Shown here: in pieces, positions 8,154-16,199 of the stretch
Position numbering within the stretch: the stretch's first letter is position 1
Layout of the letters: every line of letters starts with the position of its first letter
Assembly: GCA_023386795.1 (NCBI GenBank)
Contig: JAEWJB010000173.1
Coordinates: forward strand, 1 to 35,489
DNA: 35,489 nucleotides
Direction of reading: 5' to 3'
Source of the DNA: Pseudomonadota bacterium
GTDB lineage: Bacteria; Pseudomonadota; Gammaproteobacteria; Xanthomonadales; Xanthomonadaceae
The notes under the pieces: generated by a model
The model's input: the letters and a program-made list of their open reading frames with translations, nothing else
Told to the model about the DNA's origin: nothing
Database searches by the model: none
Position numbers and translations under genes: made by a program

Positions 8154-10559
8154 ATGGAGAACAGAGCCGTGACCTCGCCCGAAACGTCCACCGCTACCGC
8201 CGAGAAAGACGCCCAGTTCCTGCTCACGTCGCCGCCGACCGCCACGGTCATGGGCGTGACCAAGCGCAATGGCAGTATCGAGCCGGTGGATCTGAACAAG
8301 ATCGTGCGTGCCGTGCAGCGTTGCTGCGAAGGCCTGCACGCGGTCGACCCGATGCGCGTGGCCACCCGCACCATCTCCGGCCTGTACAACGGCGCCAGCA
8401 CCCGCGAACTGGACGAGCTGTCCATCCGCACCGCCGCGCTGCTGATCGGCGAGGAGCCGGAATACGGCCGCCTGGCCGCGCGCCTGCTGGCCAACTACAT
8501 CGCCAAGGAAGTCTCCGGCCAGGAGATCCATGCCTTCTCGCAGTCCGTGGCCCGCGGCCACGAGGTCGGCCTGATCAACGACCGCCTGCTGAACTTCGTG
8601 CAGACCAACGCGCGCAAGCTCAACGACGCGATCGACATCTCGCTGGACCTGCACTTCGACTATTTCGGCCTGCGCACGCTGTACGACCGCTACCTGCTGC
8701 GCCACCCGCATACCCGCAAGGTCATCGAGACCCCGCAGCAGTTCTTCCTGCGCATCGCCAGCGCCCTGAGCGAGGACGTGCCCGAGACCCTGGCGCTGTA
8801 CAAGCGCATGGGCAACCTGGACTACCTGCCGTCCTCGCCGACCCTGTTCAACTCCGGCACCACCCACGAGCAGCTGTCCTCGTGCTTCCTGCTGGATTCG
8901 CCGCAGGACTCGCTGGAGTCGATCTATTCCAAGTACGGCGACATCGCCCAGCTGTCCAAGTTCAGCGGCGGCATCGGCGTGAGCTACACCCGCGTGCGTT
9001 CGCGCGGTTCGCTCATCAAGTCCACCAACGGCCATTCCAACGGCATCGTGCCGTGGCTGAAGACGCTGGACTCCTCGGTGGCCGCGGTGAACCAGGGCGG
9101 CAAGCGCAAGGGCGCGGCCTGCGTGTACCTGGAAACCTGGCACGCCGATATCGAGGACTTCCTCGAACTGCGCGACAACACCGGTGACGAGGCCCGCCGT
9201 ACCCACAACCTCAACCTGGCCAACTGGGTGCCGGACCTGTTCATGAAGCGCGTGGAGGCCGACCAGGAATGGTCGCTGTTCGACCCGCGCATCGTGCCGG
9301 AGCTGACCGATCTGTACGGCGACGCCTTCGAGGCCGCCTATGTCCAGGCCGAGGCCCAGGGCAAGGCGCAGCGCACGATCTCCGCCCGCAAGCTGTATGC
9401 GCGGATGATGCGCACGCTGGCCGAGACCGGCAACGGCTGGATGACCTTCAAGGACAAGTGCAACAAGGCCAGCAACCAGACCTTGCGCACCGGCAACGTC
9501 ATCCACCTGTCGAACCTGTGCACCGAGATCCTGGAGGTCACCTCCAACGACGAGACCGCGGTGTGCAACCTCGGCTCGATCAACCTCGGCCGCCACTTCG
9601 ACGAGTACGGCGATTTCGACTTCGACAAGCTGGCCGAGACCGTGCGCCTGGCCGTGCGCCAGCTCGACCGCGTGATCGACCTGAACTTCTACCCGATCGA
9701 GACCGCACGCCGCGGCAACCTGCGCTGGCGCCCGGTCGGCCTGGGCTGCATGGGCCTGCAGGACGTGTTCTTCCGCAAGCGCCTGGCGTTCGACTCGGCC
9801 GAGGCCCGCGCGCTGTCGCAGAAGATCGCCGAGACGATCTACTTCCACGCGCTGGAAACCTCCTGCGAGCTGGCCGCCGAGCGCGGCAAGCACCCGTCCT
9901 TCGCCGACACCCGCGCCGCCAATGGCGAACTGCAGTTCGACGCCTGGGGCGTGACCCCGGAGAACGGCGAGCGCTGGGACGCCCTGCGCGAGCGCATCAA
10001 GGAACATGGCCTGCGCAATTCGCTGCTGATCGCCATCGCGCCGACCGCCACGATCGCCTCGATCGCCGGTTGCTACGAGTGCGTGGAGCCGCAGGTGTCC
10101 AACCTGTTCAAGCGCGAGACCCTCTCGGGCGACTTCCTGCAGGTCAACCGCTACCTGGTGGAGGAACTGAAGCGCCTGGGCATGTGGACCGCGGAAATGC
10201 GCGACACCATCAAGCTGGCCGAAGGTTCGATCCAGGGCATCGCGCAGATCCCGGAAACCCTGCGCCAGGTCTACCGCACCGCGTGGGAACTGCCAATGCG
10301 CGCGCTGATCGACATGGCCGCCGACCGCGGCGCCTACATCGACCAGTCCGCCTCGCTCAACCTGTTCATGGAAAGCCCGAACATCGGCGCCATGTCCTCC
10401 ATGTACATGTATGCGTGGAAGCAGGGCATCAAGACCACGTACTACCTGCGTTCGCGTCCGGCGACCAAGATCGCCAAGACCACGGTGAGCACCTACACCC
10501 CGGTCGAGGCGGTGGCCTGCTCGCTGGAGAACCCGGAAGCGTGCGAGGCGTGCCAGTAA
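8154..10559 (+). CDS. nrdA: ribonucleoside-diphosphate reductase class Ia, alpha (large) subunit
   Basis: Encodes 801 residues; reduces ribonucleoside diphosphates to deoxyribonucleotides together with NrdB. An ATP-cone domain (about 30-125, beginning VMGVTKRNGSIEPVD) indicates dATP/ATP activity control. Active-site residues by motif: Cys244 (SSCFLL), the thiyl-radical Cys456 with Glu458 (NLCTEI), and Cys471 (AVCNLGSINL). The tyrosine pair Y763-Y764 in KTTYYLRSR matches the radical-transfer dyad, and the tail ends CEACQ, the shuttle Cys pair (C797, C800). ATG 8154 has no clear ribosome site, whereas GTG 8169 has GGAG nine bases upstream, so the true N-terminus may be VTSPETS. Expression should be under NrdR. 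Confidence 0.96.
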   Translation: MENRAVTSPETSTATAEKDAQFLLTSPPTATVMGVTKRNGSIEPVDLNKIVRAVQRCCEGLHAVDPMRVATRTISGLYNGASTRELDELSIRTAALLIGEEPEYGRLAARLLANYIAKEVSGQEIHAFSQSVARGHEVGLINDRLLNFVQTNARKLNDAIDISLDLHFDYFGLRTLYDRYLLRHPHTRKVIETPQQFFLRIASALSEDVPETLALYKRMGNLDYLPSSPTLFNSGTTHEQLSSCFLLDSPQDSLESIYSKYGDIAQLSKFSGGIGVSYTRVRSRGSLIKSTNGHSNGIVPWLKTLDSSVAAVNQGGKRKGAACVYLETWHADIEDFLELRDNTGDEARRTHNLNLANWVPDLFMKRVEADQEWSLFDPRIVPELTDLYGDAFEAAYVQAEAQGKAQRTISARKLYARMMRTLAETGNGWMTFKDKCNKASNQTLRTGNVIHLSNLCTEILEVTSNDETAVCNLGSINLGRHFDEYGDFDFDKLAETVRLAVRQLDRVIDLNFYPIETARRGNLRWRPVGLGCMGLQDVFFRKRLAFDSAEARALSQKIAETIYFHALETSCELAAERGKHPSFADTRAANGELQFDAWGVTPENGERWDALRERIKEHGLRNSLLIAIAPTATIASIAGCYECVEPQVSNLFKRETLSGDFLQVNRYLVEELKRLGMWTAEMRDTIKLAEGSIQGIAQIPETLRQVYRTAWELPMRALIDMAADRGAYIDQSASLNLFMESPNIGAMSSMYMYAWKQGIKTTYYLRSRPATKIAKTTVSTYTPVEAVACSLENPEACEACQ

Positions 10560-10586
10560 TGCAGTGAGCTGCGGCAATCCATCCGC

Positions 10587-10606
10587 GTGCGGGATTGATC
10601 CCGCAC
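10587..10606 (+). other. hairpin in the nrdA-to-KTSC-gene spacer
   Basis: GTGCGGGA-TTGA-TCCCGCAC is an 8-bp perfect stem with a 4-base loop, 28 bp after the nrdA stop and without a following T tract. It is more likely an mRNA processing or stability element in the nrd transcript than a terminator. The rest of the 155-bp spacer shows nothing else. Confidence 0.4.
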
Positions 10607-10714
10607 AAGGACGGTTTGTCGGCATCGCGTGAGGATGGCATTGCCTGATCCGCACCCGTTCGCAACGCACCGCGTGGAGCATCGGGACAGCACAGGCCGT
10701 CCCGGGGGTTGAAG

Positions 10715-10939
10715 ATGAAGCGTTATGCCGACCGCTCGGGTCAATCGGGCGTGGAAGCCTACCGGTTCGACGCGACCTCGATCTGGGTCAAGTTCCGCAA
10801 CAGCGACACGCTTTACCAATACAGCAGCAAGGGCCGCGCCGGCCCGAGGAAGGTGGCGCGGATGAAGACGCTCGCCGAAGCCGGTGAAGGATTGAGCACC
10901 TATATCAGCCAGCACGCGCACGACGATTACGAGCGCTGA
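10715..10939 (+). CDS. small KTSC-like protein between nrdA and nrdB
   Basis: Encodes 74 residues, starting MKRYADRSGQSGVEAYRF. The pattern SGV..Y.FD...IWVKF, then LYQYSS and a helical end with MKTLAEAGEGLSTYI, resembles the small KTSC domain (a family often found next to nucleic-acid enzymes, function unproven). ATG 10715 follows a G-rich stretch 5-6 bases upstream; a TTG six bases earlier is possible. It is in the same direction as nrdA and nrdB, 155 bp after one and 64 bp before the other, so it is likely on the same transcript. A role in ribonucleotide reduction is only a guess from position. Confidence 0.7.
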   Translation: MKRYADRSGQSGVEAYRFDATSIWVKFRNSDTLYQYSSKGRAGPRKVARMKTLAEAGEGLSTYISQHAHDDYER

Positions 10940-11003
10940 GGGCTGCCCCCAGCAAATTCCGTTTACTTCCGCCGCCGGGCGGGGAAATACAAGGCAACAG
11001 AAC

Positions 11004-12023
11004 ATGTCCGAACAACGCCGCCAGATGCTGCTCGACCCGGGTTTCGAACTGACCCTGCGTCCGATGCGCTACCCGCAGTTCTACGAGATGTACCGCAACG
11101 CGATCAAGAACACCTGGACGGTGGAGGAGATCAATTTCCAGATCGACATCTCCGACCTGCACTCGAAGATGACGCCGGCCGATCGCCACCTGATCCACCG
11201 GCTGGTCGCCTTCTTCGCCACCGGCGACTCGATCGTCTCCAACAACCTGGTGCTGAACCTGTACCAGCACCTCAATGCGCCCGAAGCGCGCATGTACCTC
11301 TCGCGCCAGCTGTACGAAGAAGCGCTGCACGTGCAGTTCTACCTGACCCTGCTCGACAACTACCTGCCGGACCCGGCCGAACGCGCCAAGGCGTTCTCGG
11401 CGGTGGAGAACATCGACTCGATCAAGAAGAAGGCCGAGTTCTGCTTCAAGTGGATCGACTCGATCCAGGACCTCAAGCGCATCGAGACCCGCGAGCAGCG
11501 CCGCCAGTTCCTGCTCAACCAGATCTGCTTTGCCGCGTGCATCGAGGGCCTGTTCTTCTTCGCCGCCTTCGCCTACGTGTACTACTTCCGTTCGCGCGGC
11601 CTGCTGCCGGGCCTGGCCTCGGGCACCAACTGGGTGTTCCGCGACGAGAGCTGCCACATGGAGTTCGCGTTCGAATCCGTGCGCCAGGTGCGCGAGGAAG
11701 AGCCGGACCTGTTCGACGACGCGCTCAAGCAGCAGGTGTACCAGATGCTGGAAGAGGCCATCGAGTGCGAGCTGCAGTTCGCCGAGGACGTGCTGTCCGG
11801 CGGCGTGGCGGGCATCTCGACCCGCGACATGCGCCAGTACCTGCAGCACTGCGCCGACCAGCACTTCGCCAAGCTGGGCATGGAGAAGAAGTACAACGTG
11901 CGCAACCCGCTGCCCTTCATGGAGCTGCAGGACGTGCAGGAGCTGACCAACTTCTTCGAGCGCCGCGTGTCGGCCTACCAGGTCGGCGTGCAGGGCGAGG
12001 TGTCGTTTGACCATGCGTTCTAA
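11004..12023 (+). CDS. nrdB: ribonucleoside-diphosphate reductase class Ia, beta (radical) subunit
   Basis: Encodes 339 residues and supplies the diiron-tyrosyl radical to NrdA. All ligands are visible: Asp75 (FATGDS), Glu106 and His109 (EEALHVQFY), Glu181 (CIEGLFFF), Glu215 and His218 (RDESCHMEF). The radical tyrosine is Tyr113, four residues after His109, so this is the tyrosyl-radical class, not the Phe-containing Ic type. The tail segment SAYQVGVQGEV holds the tyrosine matching E. coli Tyr356 used in radical transfer to NrdA. ATG 11004 has AAGG upstream. The stop codon sits in the loop of a 9-bp hairpin. Confidence 0.96.
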   Translation: MSEQRRQMLLDPGFELTLRPMRYPQFYEMYRNAIKNTWTVEEINFQIDISDLHSKMTPADRHLIHRLVAFFATGDSIVSNNLVLNLYQHLNAPEARMYLSRQLYEEALHVQFYLTLLDNYLPDPAERAKAFSAVENIDSIKKKAEFCFKWIDSIQDLKRIETREQRRQFLLNQICFAACIEGLFFFAAFAYVYYFRSRGLLPGLASGTNWVFRDESCHMEFAFESVRQVREEEPDLFDDALKQQVYQMLEEAIECELQFAEDVLSGGVAGISTRDMRQYLQHCADQHFAKLGMEKKYNVRNPLPFMELQDVQELTNFFERRVSAYQVGVQGEVSFDHAF

Positions 12024-12156
12024 AGAACGCATGCGGGGTTTGGCGCTGCCCGCGTAGCGGGCAACGCCCCCAAGGTTGTGCTTCGCAAAACCTTGGGCCC
12101 CGACCCTCCGCCTCCAATCCCCCGCGCCTTCGGCGCGCCCCCCTTACTAAGGGGGG
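12012..12156 (+). repeat. array of five hairpins after nrdB
   Basis: Five near-perfect palindromes follow one another: CATGCGTTC/GAACGCATG (12012-12033, loop TAAA containing the nrdB stop); GCCCGC/GCGGGC (12048-12062); CCCAAGGTT/AACCTTGGG with an inner TGC/GCA (12069-12097); CGCGCC/GGCGCG (12123-12137); and CCCCCCTT-ACT-AAGGGGGG (12138-12156). Together with the terminator after them they fill the space before the next gene. Such hairpin blocks resemble extragenic palindromic elements of xanthomonads. The effect on nrd mRNA is inferred. Confidence 0.55.
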
Positions 12157-12183
12157 CTCTTCAGCTGATGGATTGTGCAAACG

Positions 12184-12214
12184 CCCCGGGACAACTCGGG
12201 GTTTTTGCTTTTTT
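12184..12214 (+). terminator. rho-independent terminator of the nrd transcript
   Basis: CCCCGGG-ACAA-CTCGGGG (7 bp with one G-U pair) is followed by TTTTTGCTTTTTT. Stem and T tract are both good. It closes the nrdA-KTSC-nrdB unit. Confidence 0.88.
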
Positions 12215-12340
12215 GTATCTCATCCCTTTCTTTTTCCTTGTGGGAAGGACTTCAGCCTCTACCGTGCGTGGGGATACACCGGGGAAAGGTCTGCCAGTGC
12301 ACAATGGCGCCGACCCCACATCCCACATCGTTGCCCGGCC

Positions 12341-12784
12341 ATGACCGACATCTCGCCCGATACCGTCGCTTCCACCGACATCACGCCCGCCATCGCGCCC
12401 ACCGAGGTGCGCATGGCCGAGATCGTCTTCCCTAACCACACCAACCACATGGGCACGCTGTTCGGCGGGCAGGCGCTGGCGTGGATGGACAAGGCCGCAT
12501 TCCTGGCGGCAGCGCGCTATTCGCGCCACACCGTGGTCACCGCACGCTCGGACCAGGTCGATTTCAAGCTGCCCATCCGCCAAGGGCAGATGGTGGAAAC
12601 CATCGGACGCGTGGTCGAGGTCGGCCGCAGCTCCATTCGGGTGGAAGTCGAGCTTGTCGCCGAGGACCTGGCCACCGGCGAGCGCAAGCTGTGCACGCGC
12701 GGCCATTTCGTGATGATCGCGCTCGGCCCCGATGGCAAGCCCACGCCGGTGCAGCCGTTGCCGTTCGCGGTTGCCAGCGCCTGA
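12341..12784 (+). CDS. acyl-CoA thioesterase, hotdog fold
   Basis: Encodes 147 residues. After a 25-residue Ile/Thr/Pro-rich leader, the hotdog signature appears: FPNHTNHMGTLFGGQALAWM with the catalytic-type Asp in WMDKAAF, followed by the strands VVTARSDQVDFKLPI and SIRVEVELVAEDL. This is the YciA/ACOT-type family, cytoplasmic hexamers that hydrolyse acyl-CoA to free acid and CoA. ATG 12341 is the first plausible start after the terminator; no strong ribosome site is seen, and ATG at MAEIVFP would give a shorter form. It faces a convergent membrane-protein gene 22 bp away. Confidence 0.85.
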   Translation: MTDISPDTVASTDITPAIAPTEVRMAEIVFPNHTNHMGTLFGGQALAWMDKAAFLAAARYSRHTVVTARSDQVDFKLPIRQGQMVETIGRVVEVGRSSIRVEVELVAEDLATGERKLCTRGHFVMIALGPDGKPTPVQPLPFAVASA

Positions 12785-12794
12785 GGTGGCCCTG

Positions 12795-12819
12795 CAAGGT
12801 CGCCGCTCAGGCGACCTTG
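12795..12819. terminator. shared hairpin between convergent genes
   Basis: CAAGGTCGCC-GCTCA-GGCGACCTTG is a 10-bp perfect stem. The stop codon of the minus-strand gene lies in its loop and its last codons form one arm. There is no long T tract, so it is a bidirectional terminator-like or transcript-end protecting hairpin. Confidence 0.5.
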
Positions 12820-13319
12820 TGGTCCTCGCGCTTGGCTTCTTCCATCGCTTCGGGTTCCAGTTCCTCGGCGCTGCGATTAAGGCGCACGAACACGCCCCAG
12901 GCAATCAGCAACATCGCAGTGCACGCCCCCACGGCGGCGGCGTAGGGCAGCTGGCGGGGGTCTTCGTGCATCAATTCGAAGATCGACACCAGCGTTTCGA
13001 TCGCCAGCGCGATGACGATCACCACGAAGAAGCGCGACAGGTAACGGCGCACGCGCGTGGGTCCGCTGACCTTCACGTCGCGCATCACTTCCTCTTCGAA
13101 GATCGTCTGTCCCAGTTCCAGCGTCACCAGCGCGACAGTGAGCATGCCGATCGCTTCAAGCACGGTGTTGAAACGGTCGCGCGTGCTCTGGCCGATGGTC
13201 GGCGTGAAGCCATGCCACAGCTCGTAGCCGGCCATACCCACCAGCCCGGCGGCACAGACGACGAAGAACACGATCACCACGACGTGCCCGCCGCGGAACA
13301 CCTGCTCGAAAATTTTCAT
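12807..13319 (-). CDS. four-helix integral membrane protein, unknown function
   Basis: Encodes 170 residues with about four membrane segments: residues about 10-32 (VVVIVFFVVCAAGLVGMAGY), 52-72 (LEAIGMLTVALVTLELG), 92-115 (FFVVIVIALAIETLVSIF) and 125-146 (YAAAVGACTAMLLIAWGVFV). A charged loop (EEEVMRDVKVSGPTRVRRYL) joins helices 2 and 3, and the C-terminus is acidic and cytoplasmic-looking. The arrangement recalls small PsiE-like membrane proteins, but I cannot assign a family. It is 68 bp downstream of panE on the same strand and may end the yadG-yadH-panE transcript. Confidence 0.75.
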   Translation of the reverse strand: MKIFEQVFRGGHVVVIVFFVVCAAGLVGMAGYELWHGFTPTIGQSTRDRFNTVLEAIGMLTVALVTLELGQTIFEEEVMRDVKVSGPTRVRRYLSRFFVVIVIALAIETLVSIFELMHEDPRQLPYAAAVGACTAMLLIAWGVFVRLNRSAEELEPEAMEEAKREDHKVA

Positions 13320-13387
13320 GGATGCCTGCCGGGGATGCCGGCGGGCAGCATCCCCGGGCGTGCGTCAGCGGCGCGCGAAAGCCAGTT

Positions 13388-14335
13388 TCAGGCGCCGCGG
13401 CTCATCCGTTCCAGCTGGTAGGCCTGCAGGTGCACGAAGGCAGCCATCAGCCACGGGGCATTGCGGCCGGTGTCGCGCACGCGGGCCAGCATGTCACCGA
13501 CGATCTGCCTCGCTTCCACCTGGCGGCCAGCTTCCAGGTCGCGCAGCATCGAGGCCTTCAGGTCCGAGCCCGGCGCCAGCAGCGTCTGCAAGGCCTTCTC
13601 GCGGGCCGGCAGCGGGATCACCTGGCCGTCGGCTTCGGAGGCGATGAGGGTCTCGTTGTACAGGCCGTTGATCAGCGCACGGCCGTCCTCGGTCTCCACG
13701 ATGCGGCCGATGGGGGCGCGCGTGAGGCAGGTGGCGGCGGCCAGGCTGCAAAGGAAGGTGTACTTGATCCACTGTTCCTGCGCGATGGTGGGCGAGGCGA
13801 CGTGGTCGATGCCAGCCTGTGCGCAGGCCTCGGCGAAGGCCCGCACGCGCGGGCTCAGGTGCGCACTGTCGCGCTCGCCGAAGGTGATCGAGGCCGGCTT
13901 GCCCAGGTGCAGGATTTCCCCCTCCGGGCCCTGCGCGGCGCTGATGAAGCACAGGCCGCCGAGCACGTTGTCGTGGCCGAAGTGCGCGTCCAGTTCCTTG
14001 TAGTGCTGCAGGCCGTTGAGGATCGGCAGCACCGTGGTGCCGGGGCCGATGGCCGGGGCGATGGCGTCGATCGCGCTGCCCAGGTCGTAGGCCTTGCAGG
14101 CCAGGATCACCAGGTCGAACGCCTCCACCGCCGCGGCGGCACCCACCGATTCGGCGGTGACGTGTTTGACCTGGAAGTCGGCGTCGCCGAGCGGGCTGCG
14201 GATGCGCAGGCCGTCGCGGTCGAGCTGGTGGGCGCGGCGTTCGCGCACCAGGAACGTGACGTCCAGCCCGGCCTGGGCCAGCCTGCCGCCGAAGTAGCCG
14301 CCGGTCCCGCCGGCGCCGAGAACGAGGATGCGCAT
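13388..14335 (-). CDS. panE: 2-dehydropantoate 2-reductase (PanE/ApbA) family protein
   Basis: Encodes 315 residues. An N-terminal Rossmann fold with GAGGTGGYFG binds NADPH, followed by the family landmarks LACKAYDL, PILNGLQH and a C-terminal helical domain. PanE reduces ketopantoate to pantoate for coenzyme A synthesis. The catalytic Lys is present (K191 in QWIKYTF), but the two Asn that follow it by 4 and 8 residues in E. coli PanE are Leu195 and Ala199 here, so this may be a paralogue with another 2-oxoacid substrate. ATG 14335 has GAGGAG upstream. It starts only 11 bp after the yadH stop, so it is likely co-transcribed. Confidence 0.8.
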   Translation of the reverse strand: MRILVLGAGGTGGYFGGRLAQAGLDVTFLVRERRAHQLDRDGLRIRSPLGDADFQVKHVTAESVGAAAAVEAFDLVILACKAYDLGSAIDAIAPAIGPGTTVLPILNGLQHYKELDAHFGHDNVLGGLCFISAAQGPEGEILHLGKPASITFGERDSAHLSPRVRAFAEACAQAGIDHVASPTIAQEQWIKYTFLCSLAAATCLTRAPIGRIVETEDGRALINGLYNETLIASEADGQVIPLPAREKALQTLLAPGSDLKASMLRDLEAGRQVEARQIVGDMLARVRDTGRNAPWLMAAFVHLQAYQLERMSRGA

Positions 14336-14346
14336 GTCCAGTCTCC

Positions 14347-15150
14347 TCAGCTGCGCAGGCCGACGCCGCGGCGCAGCAGCCACAGGGCCAGCGCCCCCAG
14401 TACCGCCACGAAGCCGATCATCAGCGTATAGGCCACCCACAGCGGCACGTCACTGGTGCCCAGCAGGCCGTAACGGAACGCGTTGACCATGTAGAAGATC
14501 GGGTTGGCGTGCGTGGCGGCCTCGGCCCAGGGCGGCAGCAGCGTCACCGAATAGAACACGCCGCCCAGGTAGGTGAGCGGGGTGAGGATGAAGGTCGGCA
14601 CGATCGCCACGTCGTCGAACTTCTTCGCGTACACCGCGTTGATGAAGCCGGCCAGCGAAAAGATCGTCGCGCCCAACAGCACGGTGGTCAGCGTCACCAG
14701 CGGGTGCGGGATGCGCACCGGGGTGAAGAACATCGCGATGATGAGCACGATCACGCCAACCATCAGCCCGCGCAGCACCGCGCCGGCCACGTAGCCGGTC
14801 AGGATGACCCAGTTGGGCATCGGCGAGACCAGCAGCTCCTCGACATGGCGGCCGAACTTGGCGCCGAAGAAGGAGGAGGAGATGTTGCCGTAGCTGTTCT
14901 GGATGACGCTCATCATCACCAGGCCAGGCACGATGAAGGCCATGTAGTCGTAGCCACCCATCGGGCCGACCTTCGAGCCGATCAAGCCGCCGAAGATCAG
15001 GAAGTACAGCGTCATGGTGATGGCCGGTGGCACCAGGGTCTGCCCCCAGATGCGCAGGATGCGCTTGACCTCGCGCCGCACGATGGTGCCCAGGGCGGTC
15101 CAGTTGCGCTGCGTGTCGCTGCGCGGGGCGATCGGCTGCTGCGCGCTCAT
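14347..15150 (-). CDS. yadH: ABC-2 type transporter permease, YadH-like
   Basis: Encodes 267 residues with six predicted helices; the ABC-2 pattern is clear: amphipathic start RREVKRILRIWGQTLVPP, then GLIGSKVGPMGGYDYMAFIVPG, the conserved VEELLVSPMPNWVIL segment, and FILTPLTYLGGVFYSV. It pairs with the ATPase gene just upstream, whose stop it overlaps by 4 bp (ATGA), showing translational coupling. YadGH is an inner-membrane ABC exporter whose substrate is not established. Length is close to E. coli YadH (256). Confidence 0.88.
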   Translation of the reverse strand: MSAQQPIAPRSDTQRNWTALGTIVRREVKRILRIWGQTLVPPAITMTLYFLIFGGLIGSKVGPMGGYDYMAFIVPGLVMMSVIQNSYGNISSSFFGAKFGRHVEELLVSPMPNWVILTGYVAGAVLRGLMVGVIVLIIAMFFTPVRIPHPLVTLTTVLLGATIFSLAGFINAVYAKKFDDVAIVPTFILTPLTYLGGVFYSVTLLPPWAEAATHANPIFYMVNAFRYGLLGTSDVPLWVAYTLMIGFVAVLGALALWLLRRGVGLRS

Positions 15151-16097
15151 GCCTTGGTCTCCAGGTTGGCGGTGAGGCGCACGAACAGCTCCTCCAGGCG
15201 GTTGGACTTGGTACGCATCGAGCGCACGCGGATGCCGGCGCCCTGCAGCGCTGCGAAGATGCGGTTGAGGTCCATCGCGCGCGGCATTTCCACATCCAGC
15301 GTGTGTGCGTCGGTGGCCACCAGCGTCACGCCCTCGATGGCCGGCAGCTGCTGAGGCAGATCGCCGTCGATGTCGAGCAGGAAGCCTTCCACGTCCAGCT
15401 TGGCCAGCAGCGTGCGCATCGGGCCCTGCTCGACGATGCGACCGTGGTTGATGATCGCCAGGTGCCGGCACAGGCTCTCGGCTTCTTCCAGGTAGTGCGT
15501 GGTGAGGATGATGGTGGTGCCGGCGCCGTTGATCTCGCGCAGCACGCGCCACATGTCGCGGCGGATCTCGATATCCACGCCGGCGGTGGGCTCGTCGAGG
15601 ATCAGCAGGCGCGGGCGGGTCATCATCGCGCGGGCGATCATCAGCCGGCGCTTCATGCCGCCGGACAGCGTGCGGCTCATCACCTGGGCCTTTTCCCACA
15701 GGTGCGCGCGCTTGAGCTCGGCCTCGGCCAGCGCCTCGGCTTCCTCGCGCGGCATGCCGTAGAAGCCGGCGTAGTTCACCAGGATGTCGAAGGGCTTCTC
15801 GAACAGGTTGAAGTTGATCTCCTGGGGGACCAGGCCGATCAAGCGCATGGCCGCGCTGCGCTCGCGCACCAGGTCGGTGCCGAACACTTCGACCTGTCCC
15901 TCGGTGAGGTTCACCAGCGAGGAGACGATGCCGATCAGGGTGGACTTGCCGGCGCCGTTGGGGCCGAGCAGGGCGAAGAAGTCGCCCTCCTGCACCTCCA
16001 GCGAGACGCCCTTGAGCGCCTGCACGCCGTTGTCGTAGGTCTTGCGCAGGTCCTGCACGCGCAGCGCGGGGGCCTGGGAACGGGAATCCGGGTTCAA
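15147..16097 (-). CDS. yadG: ABC transporter ATPase, YadG-like
   Basis: Encodes 316 residues (E. coli YadG 308). Walker A is GPNGAGKST, the Q-loop is in LVPQEINFN, the signature is LSGGM, Walker B is LLILDEP, and the H-loop is in LTTHYLEEAE. The stretches DFFALLGPNGAGKST, RTLSGGMKRRLMIARA and TTIILTTHYLEEAE are very like YadG. It energises the permease encoded by the next gene, with a 4-bp overlap. A divergent flavoprotein gene begins 102 bp upstream. Confidence 0.9.
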   Translation of the reverse strand: MNPDSRSQAPALRVQDLRKTYDNGVQALKGVSLEVQEGDFFALLGPNGAGKSTLIGIVSSLVNLTEGQVEVFGTDLVRERSAAMRLIGLVPQEINFNLFEKPFDILVNYAGFYGMPREEAEALAEAELKRAHLWEKAQVMSRTLSGGMKRRLMIARAMMTRPRLLILDEPTAGVDIEIRRDMWRVLREINGAGTTIILTTHYLEEAESLCRHLAIINHGRIVEQGPMRTLLAKLDVEGFLLDIDGDLPQQLPAIEGVTLVATDAHTLDVEMPRAMDLNRIFAALQGAGIRVRSMRTKSNRLEELFVRLTANLETKA

Positions 16098-16143
16098 GCT
16101 CGTGCCTTCGCCGGCAGGCCGGCGCTCCGAAAATACAGCCGTT

Positions 16144-16149
16144 ATTATA
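16144..16149 (-). promoter_or_regulatory. possible -10 element for yadG
   Basis: TATAAT is read on the minus strand in the 102-bp divergent region between yadG and the flavoprotein gene. The -35 at the proper distance is poor, so this is only a candidate; the overlapping plus-strand TATTAT could serve the divergent gene. Confidence 0.3.
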
Positions 16150-16199
16150 GAAGCCCCCCGCGGGCCTGGCCCCGGCTACAGACTGTTCCATTCCGCCTC

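Noticed and set aside
8148..10682. Very long open frame on the minus strand opposite nrdA, and similar ones opposite pat and kef
   Set aside because: High G+C DNA leaves antisense frames open. The products are rich in His, Arg, Gln and Gly without domains, and the plus-strand enzymes are certain.
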